Shown here one piece after another: positions 1 to 4,790 of a stretch of 9,439 nucleotides of DNA. Both the position numbers and the translations under genes were made by a program. The first letter of the stretch is position 1; the number at the start of each line of letters is the position of its first letter. Below the pieces are notes generated by a model. That model ran no database searches, was not told the DNA's origin, and was given only the letters and a program-made list of their open reading frames with translations. The stretch is taken from positions 1 to 9,439 of the forward strand of contig JAUWRE010000021.1 of NCBI GenBank assembly GCA_030610725.1. The letters run 5' to 3'. The DNA is from Candidatus Aerophobota bacterium (lineage in GTDB: Bacteria; Aerophobota; Aerophobia; Aerophobales; AE-B3A).

Positions 1-362
1 ATCATACAGACCCTATTATTTGTCTTCTCTGTCTCTTTAAAAATTTCCTCTGCTTCTCTAGCATTTAGACAAAGAGGTTTTTCACAAAGCACATTCTTCC
101 CCGCTCGGAGAGAAGCAATAACCTGTTCTTGATGAAAAAAGTTAGGAGTGCAAATGCTCACTGCCTCAATTTCATTTAATTGTAATAAATCTTTGTAATC
201 AGTAAAATAGGTTTCGATATTGAACTTTCTTGCCACAGTTTCAGCCTTTTCCTTGTTTGAGTCACTGAGAGCTACTATTTCTACTCCATCTACCTTTTGA
301 TAACTGGGAATATGTGCCAGTTGAGCAATGGCACCTGCTCCGATAATTCCTACTTTTATCAT
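1..362 (-). CDS. Gfo/Idh/MocA-family NAD(P)-dependent oxidoreductase (N-terminal part, truncated by window edge)
   Basis: The gene starts at an ATG at 362 on the minus strand; 120 codons are visible before it leaves the window. An AGGAG ribosome binding site lies 6 nt upstream (complement of 369-373), which fixes the start. The protein opens with a beta strand and glycine-rich Rossmann loop, GIIGAGAIA (residues 5-13). Then come an acidic strand end (ALSDS, 31-35), CTPNFFH (71-77) and the family hallmark CEKPL (93-97), whose Lys95-Pro96 contacts the cofactor in known members. These mark the nucleotide-binding half of Gfo/Idh/MocA proteins, which oxidise or reduce sugars, inositols and related compounds using NAD(P). 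The substrate-binding C-terminal half is outside the window, so the substrate cannot be assigned. It is divergent from amrS, with its own likely promoter at 432-460. Confidence 0.93.
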   Translation of the reverse strand, partial: MIKVGIIGAGAIAQLAHIPSYQKVDGVEIVALSDSNKEKAETVARKFNIETYFTDYKDLLQLNEIEAVSICTPNFFHQEQVIASLRAGKNVLCEKPLCLNAREAEEIFKETEKTNNRVCM

Positions 363-368
363 CTCCCT

Positions 369-373
369 CTCCT
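369..373 (-). promoter_or_regulatory. Ribosome binding site of the Gfo/Idh/MocA gene
   Basis: AGGAG on the minus strand, 6 nt before the ATG at 362. It supports this start and ends 7 nt from the perfect hairpin at 381-398. Confidence 0.7.
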
Positions 374-380
374 ATATTTA

Positions 381-398
381 CCTGAGAAACATCTCAGG
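381..398 (-). promoter_or_regulatory. Perfect 7-bp palindrome/hairpin in the leader of the Gfo/Idh/MocA gene
   Basis: CCTGAGA (381-387) and TCTCAGG (392-398) are exact reverse complements around a 4-nt loop. The element lies between the likely minus-strand promoter (432-460) and the ribosome binding site (369-373). It could be an operator for a dimeric regulator or an mRNA hairpin close to the translation start. No T-run follows it in the minus-strand transcript, so it is unlikely to be a terminator for that gene. Confidence 0.45.
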
Positions 399-431
399 AT
401 AATTTTCTTTCCTCTAATTTAATCAGTTTCA

Positions 432-460
432 AGTCTATCAACGACATCCTGCTCTGTCAA
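432..460 (-). promoter_or_regulatory. Sigma70-like promoter for the Gfo/Idh/MocA gene
   Basis: On the minus strand, a perfect -35 box TTGACA (complement of 455-460) is followed by 17 nt and TAGACT (complement of 432-437, 4 of 6 consensus matches). The predicted transcript would have a leader of roughly 60 nt that includes the hairpin at 381-398. This is consensus matching by eye only. Confidence 0.5.
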
Positions 461-487
461 CTTGCACCCTTCCAGAGATATTGTAGT

Positions 488-516
488 TTGACAAAAGCCT
501 CTTTCTAATATAGGCT
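488..516 (+). promoter_or_regulatory. Sigma70-like promoter for amrS-gatB
   Basis: A perfect -35 TTGACA (488-493) is followed by a weak -10: TAGGCT (511-516) at 17 nt, or TATAGG (509-514) at 15 nt. Transcription would begin around 520-524, almost on top of the first ATG at 523. It lies back to back with the minus-strand promoter, about 27 bp between the two -35 boxes. Confidence 0.45.
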
Positions 517-522
517 AGCTCC

Positions 523-1539
523 ATGCGAGAGGCGATGTTCTACAAAAAGCTAAAAAACAAGAGAGTAGAGTGTAAATTATGCGCTCATTCTTGTCAAATA
601 TCAAACGGCAGACGAGGAGTCTGCCGGGTAAGAGAAAATAGAGAAGGAGTCCTTTATAGCCTCGTTTATGGAAAGGCAATATCTTCATCCATAGACCCTA
701 TAGAGAAAAAGCCTCTCTATCACTTTTACCCTGGCTCAGACGCCTTCTCGGTAGCGACGGTGGGATGTAACTTCCGCTGCTTAAACTGCCAGAATCACAG
801 TATCTCACAATTACCTGGGGAAAGGAGGGAAATCCCGGGAGAAGAGCTCTCTCCTCAGTCAATTGTCTTTGAGGCTAAAAGATATAAGTGTGAAATCATT
901 GCTTATACTTACACAGAACCTACTGTTTTCTTTGAGTATGCTTATGATACCTCAAAATTAGCTCAAAAAGAGGGAATAAGAAATGTCTTTGTCACTAATG
1001 GATATATGAGTCAAGAAGCTCTAACAAAAATAAGTCCCTATTTAGATGCAGCTAATGTGGATCTTAAGTCTTTCAGAGAAGATTTTTACAAAAAGGTCTG
1101 TGGAGCCAAGCAGGAGCCTGTTCTCAAAACTCTAAAGCTTATGAAGAAGCTGGGAATCTGGCTGGAGATAACCACCTTGATTATACCTACTTTAAATGAC
1201 TCCGATGAGGAACTAAAAGAGATAGCCGGGTTCATAGTAGCTTTGGGAGAAGAGACCCCCTGGCATCTCAGTCGCTTTTATCCCACTTATAAATCAAAAA
1301 AGCTTCCTCCCACTTCTCTGGAAACCATCCATCGAGGTCGCGAGATTGGCCTAAAGGCTGGATTAAGGTATGTTTATGGGGGGAATGTTCCGGGAGATAA
1401 GGCAGGAAATACCTACTGCTACCATTGTGGTAAGTTATTAATCAGACGCTATGGTTATCAAATAAAAGAATCAAATCTTGAAGAAGATAGATGTAAATAT
1501 TGCCGAGCTAAAATCGACGGAGTAAGGATGAGAAGATGA
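523..1539 (+). CDS. amrS: AmmeMemoRadiSam system radical SAM enzyme
   Basis: A radical SAM protein of 338 residues, the usual length for the family. The [4Fe-4S] cluster motif is C82-x3-C86-x2-C89 (GCNFRCLNC). An N-terminal cysteine group (C17, C20, C24, C34) and a C-terminal set (C299, C302, C324, C327) suggest extra metal sites. The family resembles pyruvate formate-lyase activating enzymes and is often found with AMMECR1- and MEMO1-like proteins. Its substrate is not established to my knowledge, and neither partner is in this window. Two starts are possible: ATG 523 has no ribosome binding site and would be nearly leaderless given the promoter at 488-516; ATG 535 (Met5) has a purine-rich GAGAGG only 2 nt upstream. 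The stop overlaps the gatB start by ATGA (1536-1539), indicating one operon with coupled translation. Confidence 0.9.
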   Translation: MREAMFYKKLKNKRVECKLCAHSCQISNGRRGVCRVRENREGVLYSLVYGKAISSSIDPIEKKPLYHFYPGSDAFSVATVGCNFRCLNCQNHSISQLPGERREIPGEELSPQSIVFEAKRYKCEIIAYTYTEPTVFFEYAYDTSKLAQKEGIRNVFVTNGYMSQEALTKISPYLDAANVDLKSFREDFYKKVCGAKQEPVLKTLKLMKKLGIWLEITTLIIPTLNDSDEELKEIAGFIVALGEETPWHLSRFYPTYKSKKLPPTSLETIHRGREIGLKAGLRYVYGGNVPGDKAGNTYCYHCGKLLIRRYGYQIKESNLEEDRCKYCRAKIDGVRMRR

Positions 1540-2987
1540 ATTACCTGGTGAATATTGGGCTAGAAGTTCATGTAGAGCTTTTAACGCAAAGCAAGCTTTT
1601 TTGCGGTTGTAGCACCAAATTTGGAATGCCCCCTAATACTCAGACCTGTCCGGTATGCCTTGGTCTTCCCGGGGTACTTCCCGTAATCAACGAAAAGGCA
1701 GTAGAATACGCTATTTATACTGCTTTGGCTCTACACTGTAAAATTAACCAACTCTGTAGATTTGCCAGGAAGAACTACTATTATCCGGATTTACCCAAAA
1801 ACTATCAAATCTCTCAATATGAAGAGCCTTTAGCCAGAAATGGATATTTGGAATTTGAAGTGGAGAATAAGCCAAAAAAGATAGAGATTGAGCGTATTCA
1901 CCTGGAGGAAGATGCCGGTAAACTTATCCACGGGGAAACTAAAGGAAACATACAAAAAAAAGAGCTTAGTTTTGTGGATTACAATCGTACTGGCATCCCC
2001 CTAATGGAAATTGTGAGTTCTCCTGCCATATCTTCACCACAAGAGGCATATCAATACCTCACTGACCTTAAAAGAATTCTTAAGTATTTACGGGTAAGCG
2101 ACTGTAATATGGAAGAAGGATCTTTGAGATGCGATGCCAACATTTCCCTGGCTCCTGAAGTGGAAAGAATGGGAACAAAAGCAGAACTTAAAAATATGAA
2201 CTCCTTTAAAGAAATAAGAGAAGGGCTAAACGCAGAAATAAAAAGACAGTCCTATCTTTTGGATAAAGGAGAAAAAATAATCCAGGAAACCAGACTGTGG
2301 GATGCTGAAAAAGGAAGGACCCGTTCTATGAGGAGCAAAGAAGAGGCTCATGACTACCGCTATTTTCCTGAACCAGACCTCTTACCTCTGGAGATAGATA
2401 GAAAATGGCAGGAAGAAATGAAGGCAAAAATTCCTGAAATGCCTCAAGAACGCTGCCAGAGATTCATTGTAAAATATGGACTCCCCCCTTATGATGCCGG
2501 TGTCCTCACCGAATCACGGAATTTAGCTGACTATTTTGAAGAGTGTTTAAAGAGTTTTCCCTATTGCAAGCAAGCTAGTAACTGGATAATGGGAGAATTT
2601 CTGCGCCTGGTTAAAAAAGAAAATGTAGCTATAGACAAAGTAAAAGTCACTCCAGCACAAACGGGTGAACTCTTAAATTATCTCAAAAAAGGGACAGTCA
2701 GCGGAAAACTGGCCAAGCTTATCTTCCAGGAAATGTTCAAAACAGGCAAAGAGGCTGAAGAAATAATTGAAACTGGTGGATTAAAGCAAATTACTGACGA
2801 GACAAGTCTGGAAAAAGTAGTAGAAGAGGTATTAAAAGAAAATCCTCAGGGAGTCCAGGACTTTAAGGCTGGCAAGGAAAAAGCCCTGGGATATCTGGTA
2901 GGACAGATAATGAAAAAAACAAAAGGTAAGGCCAACCCTCAATTAGTCAATAAATTCTTGAGAGAGAAAATAAGTAACTTTCCCTGA
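1536..2987 (+). CDS. gatB: Aspartyl/glutamyl-tRNA(Asn/Gln) amidotransferase subunit B
   Basis: GatB is the kinase/tRNA-binding subunit of the GatCAB amidotransferase. The complex turns misacylated Asp-tRNA(Asn) or Glu-tRNA(Gln) into Asn- or Gln-tRNA in the cytoplasm. The 483 residues are full length for the family. Visible hallmarks are IGLEVHVEL near the N-terminus (7-15), the zinc-type cysteines C23, C25, C38 and C41, the conserved DLPKNYQISQYEEP block (85-98), HLEEDAGK (122-129) and a C-terminal GatB/YqeY-type helical tail. It starts at an ATG overlapping the amrS stop (ATGA). gatC and gatA are not adjacent, so the complex is encoded at more than one locus. The last 58 codons (2814-2987, including the stop) recur at 3641-3814, so this 3' end has taken part in a recombination event. 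Confidence 0.97.
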   Translation: MNYLVNIGLEVHVELLTQSKLFCGCSTKFGMPPNTQTCPVCLGLPGVLPVINEKAVEYAIYTALALHCKINQLCRFARKNYYYPDLPKNYQISQYEEPLARNGYLEFEVENKPKKIEIERIHLEEDAGKLIHGETKGNIQKKELSFVDYNRTGIPLMEIVSSPAISSPQEAYQYLTDLKRILKYLRVSDCNMEEGSLRCDANISLAPEVERMGTKAELKNMNSFKEIREGLNAEIKRQSYLLDKGEKIIQETRLWDAEKGRTRSMRSKEEAHDYRYFPEPDLLPLEIDRKWQEEMKAKIPEMPQERCQRFIVKYGLPPYDAGVLTESRNLADYFEECLKSFPYCKQASNWIMGEFLRLVKKENVAIDKVKVTPAQTGELLNYLKKGTVSGKLAKLIFQEMFKTGKEAEEIIETGGLKQITDETSLEKVVEEVLKENPQGVQDFKAGKEKALGYLVGQIMKKTKGKANPQLVNKFLREKISNFP

Positions 2988-3027
2988 GAGGATCTCCTCA
3001 AAAAGCACGCAATAAGAGTACAAGTAC

Positions 3028-3057
3028 TTGACAAGGTAGATAATAGGCGTATATTAT
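3028..3057 (+). promoter_or_regulatory. Strong sigma70-like promoter of the first toxin-antitoxin operon
   Basis: A perfect -35 TTGACA (3028-3033) is followed by overlapping -10 candidates: TATATT (3050-3055, spacer 16) and TATTAT (3052-3057, spacer 18). The leader to the ATG at 3082 would be about 20 nt. TA operons are typically repressed by their own antitoxin at such a promoter; no clear operator palindrome was identified here. Confidence 0.7.
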
Positions 3058-3068
3058 GAGCAGAGAAC

Positions 3069-3076
3069 GGAGGTGA
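3069..3076 (+). promoter_or_regulatory. Near-perfect Shine-Dalgarno that sets the antitoxin start at 3082
   Basis: GGAGGTGA matches the anti-SD of 16S rRNA and lies 5 nt before ATG 3082. An in-frame GTG at 3073 falls inside this site and is therefore not a credible start. Confidence 0.85.
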
Positions 3077-3081
3077 TTATT

Positions 3082-3333
3082 ATGCGGAAAGGTAAAATAA
3101 ATATTACACTGGACAAGGATTTAATAGAGTACGCCAAGATCTACGCACAAAAGCAGCGAACATCTGTCTCTGGAATTTTTGCTCAATTTATTCTAAACCT
3201 AAGGCGGACTGCAGAGAAAGAGCCAATCGAGATAATTCTTGCCGACCCAGACTTCAGAGAGAATCTTTTAGAGACTATCTCCAAAATTAAATCTGGTAAG
3301 GTGAAGTGGTCCAAGTATGAAGAGGTCTTTTAA
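3082..3333 (+). CDS. Ribbon-helix-helix-type antitoxin of a type II TA module
   Basis: 83 residues from the ATG at 3082; the in-frame GTG at 3073 lies within the Shine-Dalgarno and is rejected. The N-terminal part (about 4-40) has the pattern of an RHH DNA-binding fold: a short beta strand KINITLDKD, a first helix (LIEYAKIYAQKQ) and a second helix after T27-S28-V29-S30. The C-terminal half (about 45-83), with acidic and aromatic residues (WSKYEEVF), is the likely toxin-wrapping segment. RHH antitoxins bind their own promoter and neutralise the toxin. The stop codon shares one base with the toxin ATG (TAATG, 3331-3335), typical of coupled TA pairs. It has its own strong promoter, independent of gatB. 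The family call rests on fold pattern and context. Confidence 0.82.
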   Translation: MRKGKINITLDKDLIEYAKIYAQKQRTSVSGIFAQFILNLRRTAEKEPIEIILADPDFRENLLETISKIKSGKVKWSKYEEVF

Positions 3334-3647
3334 TGGAAATTCTATTCAGCGATGCTTTCATGAAATCTCTTGAAAAGCACAATTCCATAATAAAGACAAT
3401 TAAAAAGAAAGTAGATATGATCGTAGAAAATCCTATTGCATTGGGTGAACCATTAAAAGGTAATTTTAGAGGATATTATAGTTGTCCAGTCCGACGGAAT
3501 TTTCTGATTGTCTATCTATACTGTGGGGTATGCCGAAAAAAAGGTGATGACAAAGTAGTTCTCTGTAGTGATTGCCATAGATGTCTAGATGAGACTATCA
3601 AATTTATTGCTTTAGGACCTCATGATCAAGCTTATGCGAGAAAGTAA
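3333..3647 (+). CDS. RelE/ParE-superfamily toxin with a cysteine cluster (putative mRNA interferase)
   Basis: 104 residues, immediately downstream of the RHH antitoxin with a 1-nt overlap. The pattern fits RelE/StbE-type toxins: [11 protein letters not shown] at the start, [19 protein letters not shown] (33-51), then the core strand [12 protein letters not shown] (52-63) and a C-terminal strand [11 protein letters not shown] (91-101). RelE-type members cut mRNA on the ribosome; the activity is not shown here. Between the last two strands lies an inserted loop, C64-x2-C67 ... C78-x2-C81-x2-C84, that could bind zinc. I believe relatives with a similar Cys loop exist, but it is not part of the textbook RelE fold. 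The final residues and stop codon (3641-3647) fall inside the duplicated gatB tail, so the native C-terminus may have been clipped or replaced. Confidence 0.8.
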   Translation: MEILFSDAFMKSLEKHNSIIKTIKKKVDMIVENPIALGEPLKGNFRGYYSCPVRRNFLIVYLYCGVCRKKGDDKVVLCSDCHRCLDETIKFIALGPHDQAYARK

Positions 3648-3814
3648 TAGAGGAGGTATTAAGAGAAAACCCGCAGGGAGTAAATGACTTCAAGGCTGGT
3701 AAGGAAAAAGCCCTCGGATATCTGGTAGGACAGATAATGAAAAAAACAAAAGGTAAGGCCAACCCTCAATTAGTCAATAGATTCTTGAGAGAGAAAATAA
3801 GTAACCTACCCTAA
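3641..3814 (+). pseudogene. gatB: Duplicated 3' end of gatB (last 57 codons plus stop), no start codon
   Basis: Read from 3641, this segment encodes a peptide nearly identical to GatB residues 427-483 and ends in its own TAA at 3812-3814. By hand alignment to 2814-2987 there are 15 mismatches in 174 nt (about 91% identity) and no gap. Eleven mismatches fall in the first 75 nt. A 64-nt exact stretch follows (2889-2952 against 3716-3779). Most differences are third-position synonymous changes; the amino acid changes are V/I, K/R, Q/N, K/R and F/L. There is no in-frame start or initiation signal, so it is not expected to be translated. It is a recombination remnant bordering the first TA module, which lies exactly between the two copies. 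Confidence 0.95.
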
Positions 3815-3815
3815 T

Positions 3816-3947
3816 GTCGTTGCGAGGAGCAAAGCAAAAAAAACGAGATTCCTCGCTTCTCTCGGAACAGGCTCCGCAATCTCAAGACGGGCTCAGAACA
3901 GACTTCACAATGTCAACAAGAGATTGCTTCACTCCGTTCGCAATGAC
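3816..3947 (+). repeat. MITE/REP-like palindromic element
   Basis: The left end GTCGTTGCGAGGAGCAAAGC (3816-3835) and the reverse complement of the right end (3926-3947, starting GTCATTGCGAACGGAGTGAA) are imperfect terminal inverted repeats. Inside, a GAGATT-led module occurs in direct orientation at 3845 and 3920 and inverted at 3871-3883. The look (a GTCATTGCGAG end with a GAGATTGCTTC motif) matches small dispersed elements I recall from many bacterial genomes. It has no coding capacity. It begins 1 nt after the stop of the gatB remnant. With the promoter at 3984 it fills the gap up to the second TA module. Confidence 0.7.
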
Positions 3948-3983
3948 GAGACTTTACTTTTCCAGCAATATAATCAAAATTAT

Positions 3984-4012
3984 TTGACAAAAGTTTGAAA
4001 ATCTGTTATACT
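3984..4012 (+). promoter_or_regulatory. Strong sigma70 promoter of the second toxin-antitoxin operon
   Basis: TTGACA (3984-3989), a 17-nt spacer and TATACT (4007-4012) give 11 of 12 consensus matches with ideal spacing. The predicted transcript starts near 4019 and has a leader of about 48 nt to the ATG at 4067. Confidence 0.8.
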
Positions 4013-4051
4013 TACTAACAGAAAAACAGCAAAATGAAAAATTTGCCTGTC

Positions 4052-4058
4052 AGGAGGT
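4052..4058 (+). promoter_or_regulatory. Shine-Dalgarno that sets the AbrB-like antitoxin start at 4067
   Basis: AGGAGGT lies 8 nt before ATG 4067. The upstream in-frame ATG at 4034 has no ribosome binding site, and the protein homology pattern begins after Met 4067. Confidence 0.8.
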
Positions 4059-4066
4059 ACCTTGAA

Positions 4067-4354
4067 ATGAAAAAAAGAGCGGTTGTATCAGAACGTGGTA
4101 CTATAACTATACCTGAGCCAATCAGGAAGATAGCCAATATACATCCGGGAGACCTAATCGAATTTGAACCATACAAGGATGATATCATTTTGAGGCGGCT
4201 ACTGGTTACCAGAGCTGAGGAAGAGAAGTTTATGAGCGATGACGAATGGGATAAGTTTGAGAAAATGGTAAAACAGCAGCTAAAGAATGGTGAATATACT
4301 GGCTATACTGATTTCGAAAAAGCAAAAGAACATTCCCGAAAACTAAGAAAGTAA
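4067..4354 (+). CDS. AbrB/MazE/SpoVT-type antitoxin
   Basis: 95 residues from ATG 4067. A longer reading from 4034 adds 11 residues but lacks a ribosome binding site. The N-terminal swapped-hairpin DNA-binding domain is recognisable: VVSERGTITIPEPIRKIANI (6-25), then HPGDLIEFEPYKDDIILRR (26-44), with the family GxITIP strand and HPGD turn. The C-terminal part (about 55-95: DDEWDKFEKMVKQQL, GEYTGYTDFEKAKEHS) is the helical, acidic type of tail that binds a RelE-like toxin. Such antitoxins repress their own operon. It has its own strong promoter at 3984-4012. Its probable toxin (4504-4782) lies 149 bp downstream instead of directly adjacent, because a small palindromic repeat (4363-4491) lies between them. 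Confidence 0.87.
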   Translation: MKKRAVVSERGTITIPEPIRKIANIHPGDLIEFEPYKDDIILRRLLVTRAEEEKFMSDDEWDKFEKMVKQQLKNGEYTGYTDFEKAKEHSRKLRK

Positions 4355-4362
4355 GTTAATTA

Positions 4363-4491
4363 GGACGCAGATTTTCGCAGATTATGTCCAAAAAAAAATT
4401 TCTATAACTTCCGGCTCAAAACTAAAGCTTAGTGACTCTTTAGTTACTTTTTAATACTTAAATCTTTAATAATCCGTGTTCATCAGCGTCC
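4363..4491 (+). repeat. Small inverted-repeat (MITE-like) element splitting the second TA pair
   Basis: The ends are GGACGCAGATTTTCGCAGAT (from 4363) and, inverted, GGACGCTGATGAACACGGAT (reading back from 4491). Over 23 nt, 17 positions match. The 129-bp unit has no ORF. GGACGCAGATT...-type ends resemble a widespread dispersed repeat, recalled from memory rather than searched. Flanks AAGTTAATTA (4353-4362) and AAGTAAATTA (4495-4504) match at 8 of 10 bases but are not symmetrically placed, so a target duplication is only a possibility. The element takes up almost all of the spacer between antitoxin and toxin. Confidence 0.65.
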
Positions 4492-4503
4492 AAAAAGTAA
4501 ATT

Positions 4504-4782
4504 ATGCATCTAAATTATCTTGAGTCATACGATAGATTATTCAATAAATTAACTTCTCCCCAACAAGAAAATGCCATAAAGGCTATCGACGCCTTAATCG
4601 AGTTTATTAAGACAGGGAAGAAACCTGAAGGGTTAGGCCTAAAAAAAGTTCGAAGCGATTATTGGGAAATAAGGCTAAGTGTAAAAAATAAAATAATCTT
4701 TGAATTTAAGAGCGATATCATGAACTTCACCTTCGTTGGCAGTCACAATGAGGTTAAAAAGTTTTTAAAAGGGAAGGATTAA
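4504..4782 (+). CDS. RelE/ParE-superfamily toxin, partner of the AbrB-like antitoxin
   Basis: 92 residues. The N-terminal half is two helices (LESYDRLFNKL; PQQENAIKAIDALIEFIKTG). The toxin core follows: KKPEGLGLKKVRSDYWEIRL (39-58), strand NKIIFEFKSD (62-71) and strand NFTFVGSHNEVKKFL (74-88). This is the pattern of small RelE/HigB-like toxins, including conserved KK, W54-E55-I56-R57 and a final GSHNEV segment. Known relatives act on mRNA or translation. The protein looks complete, but no Shine-Dalgarno precedes ATG 4504; the sequence just upstream is the right end of the 4363-4491 repeat. Translation may therefore be weak or altered compared with an intact TA pair. argG starts 8 nt after its stop, so the TA transcript probably continues into argG. 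Confidence 0.82.
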   Translation: MHLNYLESYDRLFNKLTSPQQENAIKAIDALIEFIKTGKKPEGLGLKKVRSDYWEIRLSVKNKIIFEFKSDIMNFTFVGSHNEVKKFLKGKD

Positions 4783-4790
4783 TTGTAAAA

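Noticed and set aside
2988..2999. Short palindrome just after the gatB stop as a terminator
   Set aside because: Only a 5-bp stem with a 2-nt gap and no T-run.
3073..3081. GTG at 3073 as the start of the first antitoxin
   Set aside because: It lies inside the GGAGGTGA Shine-Dalgarno, which is correctly spaced for ATG 3082.
3641..3814. gatB tail copy as a separate small expressed gene
   Set aside because: No in-frame start codon or initiation signal; its only explanation is homology to the end of gatB.
4034..4066. ATG at 4034 as the start of the AbrB-like antitoxin
   Set aside because: No ribosome binding site, and the extra 11 residues are outside the domain; AGGAGGT at 4052-4058 serves ATG 4067.
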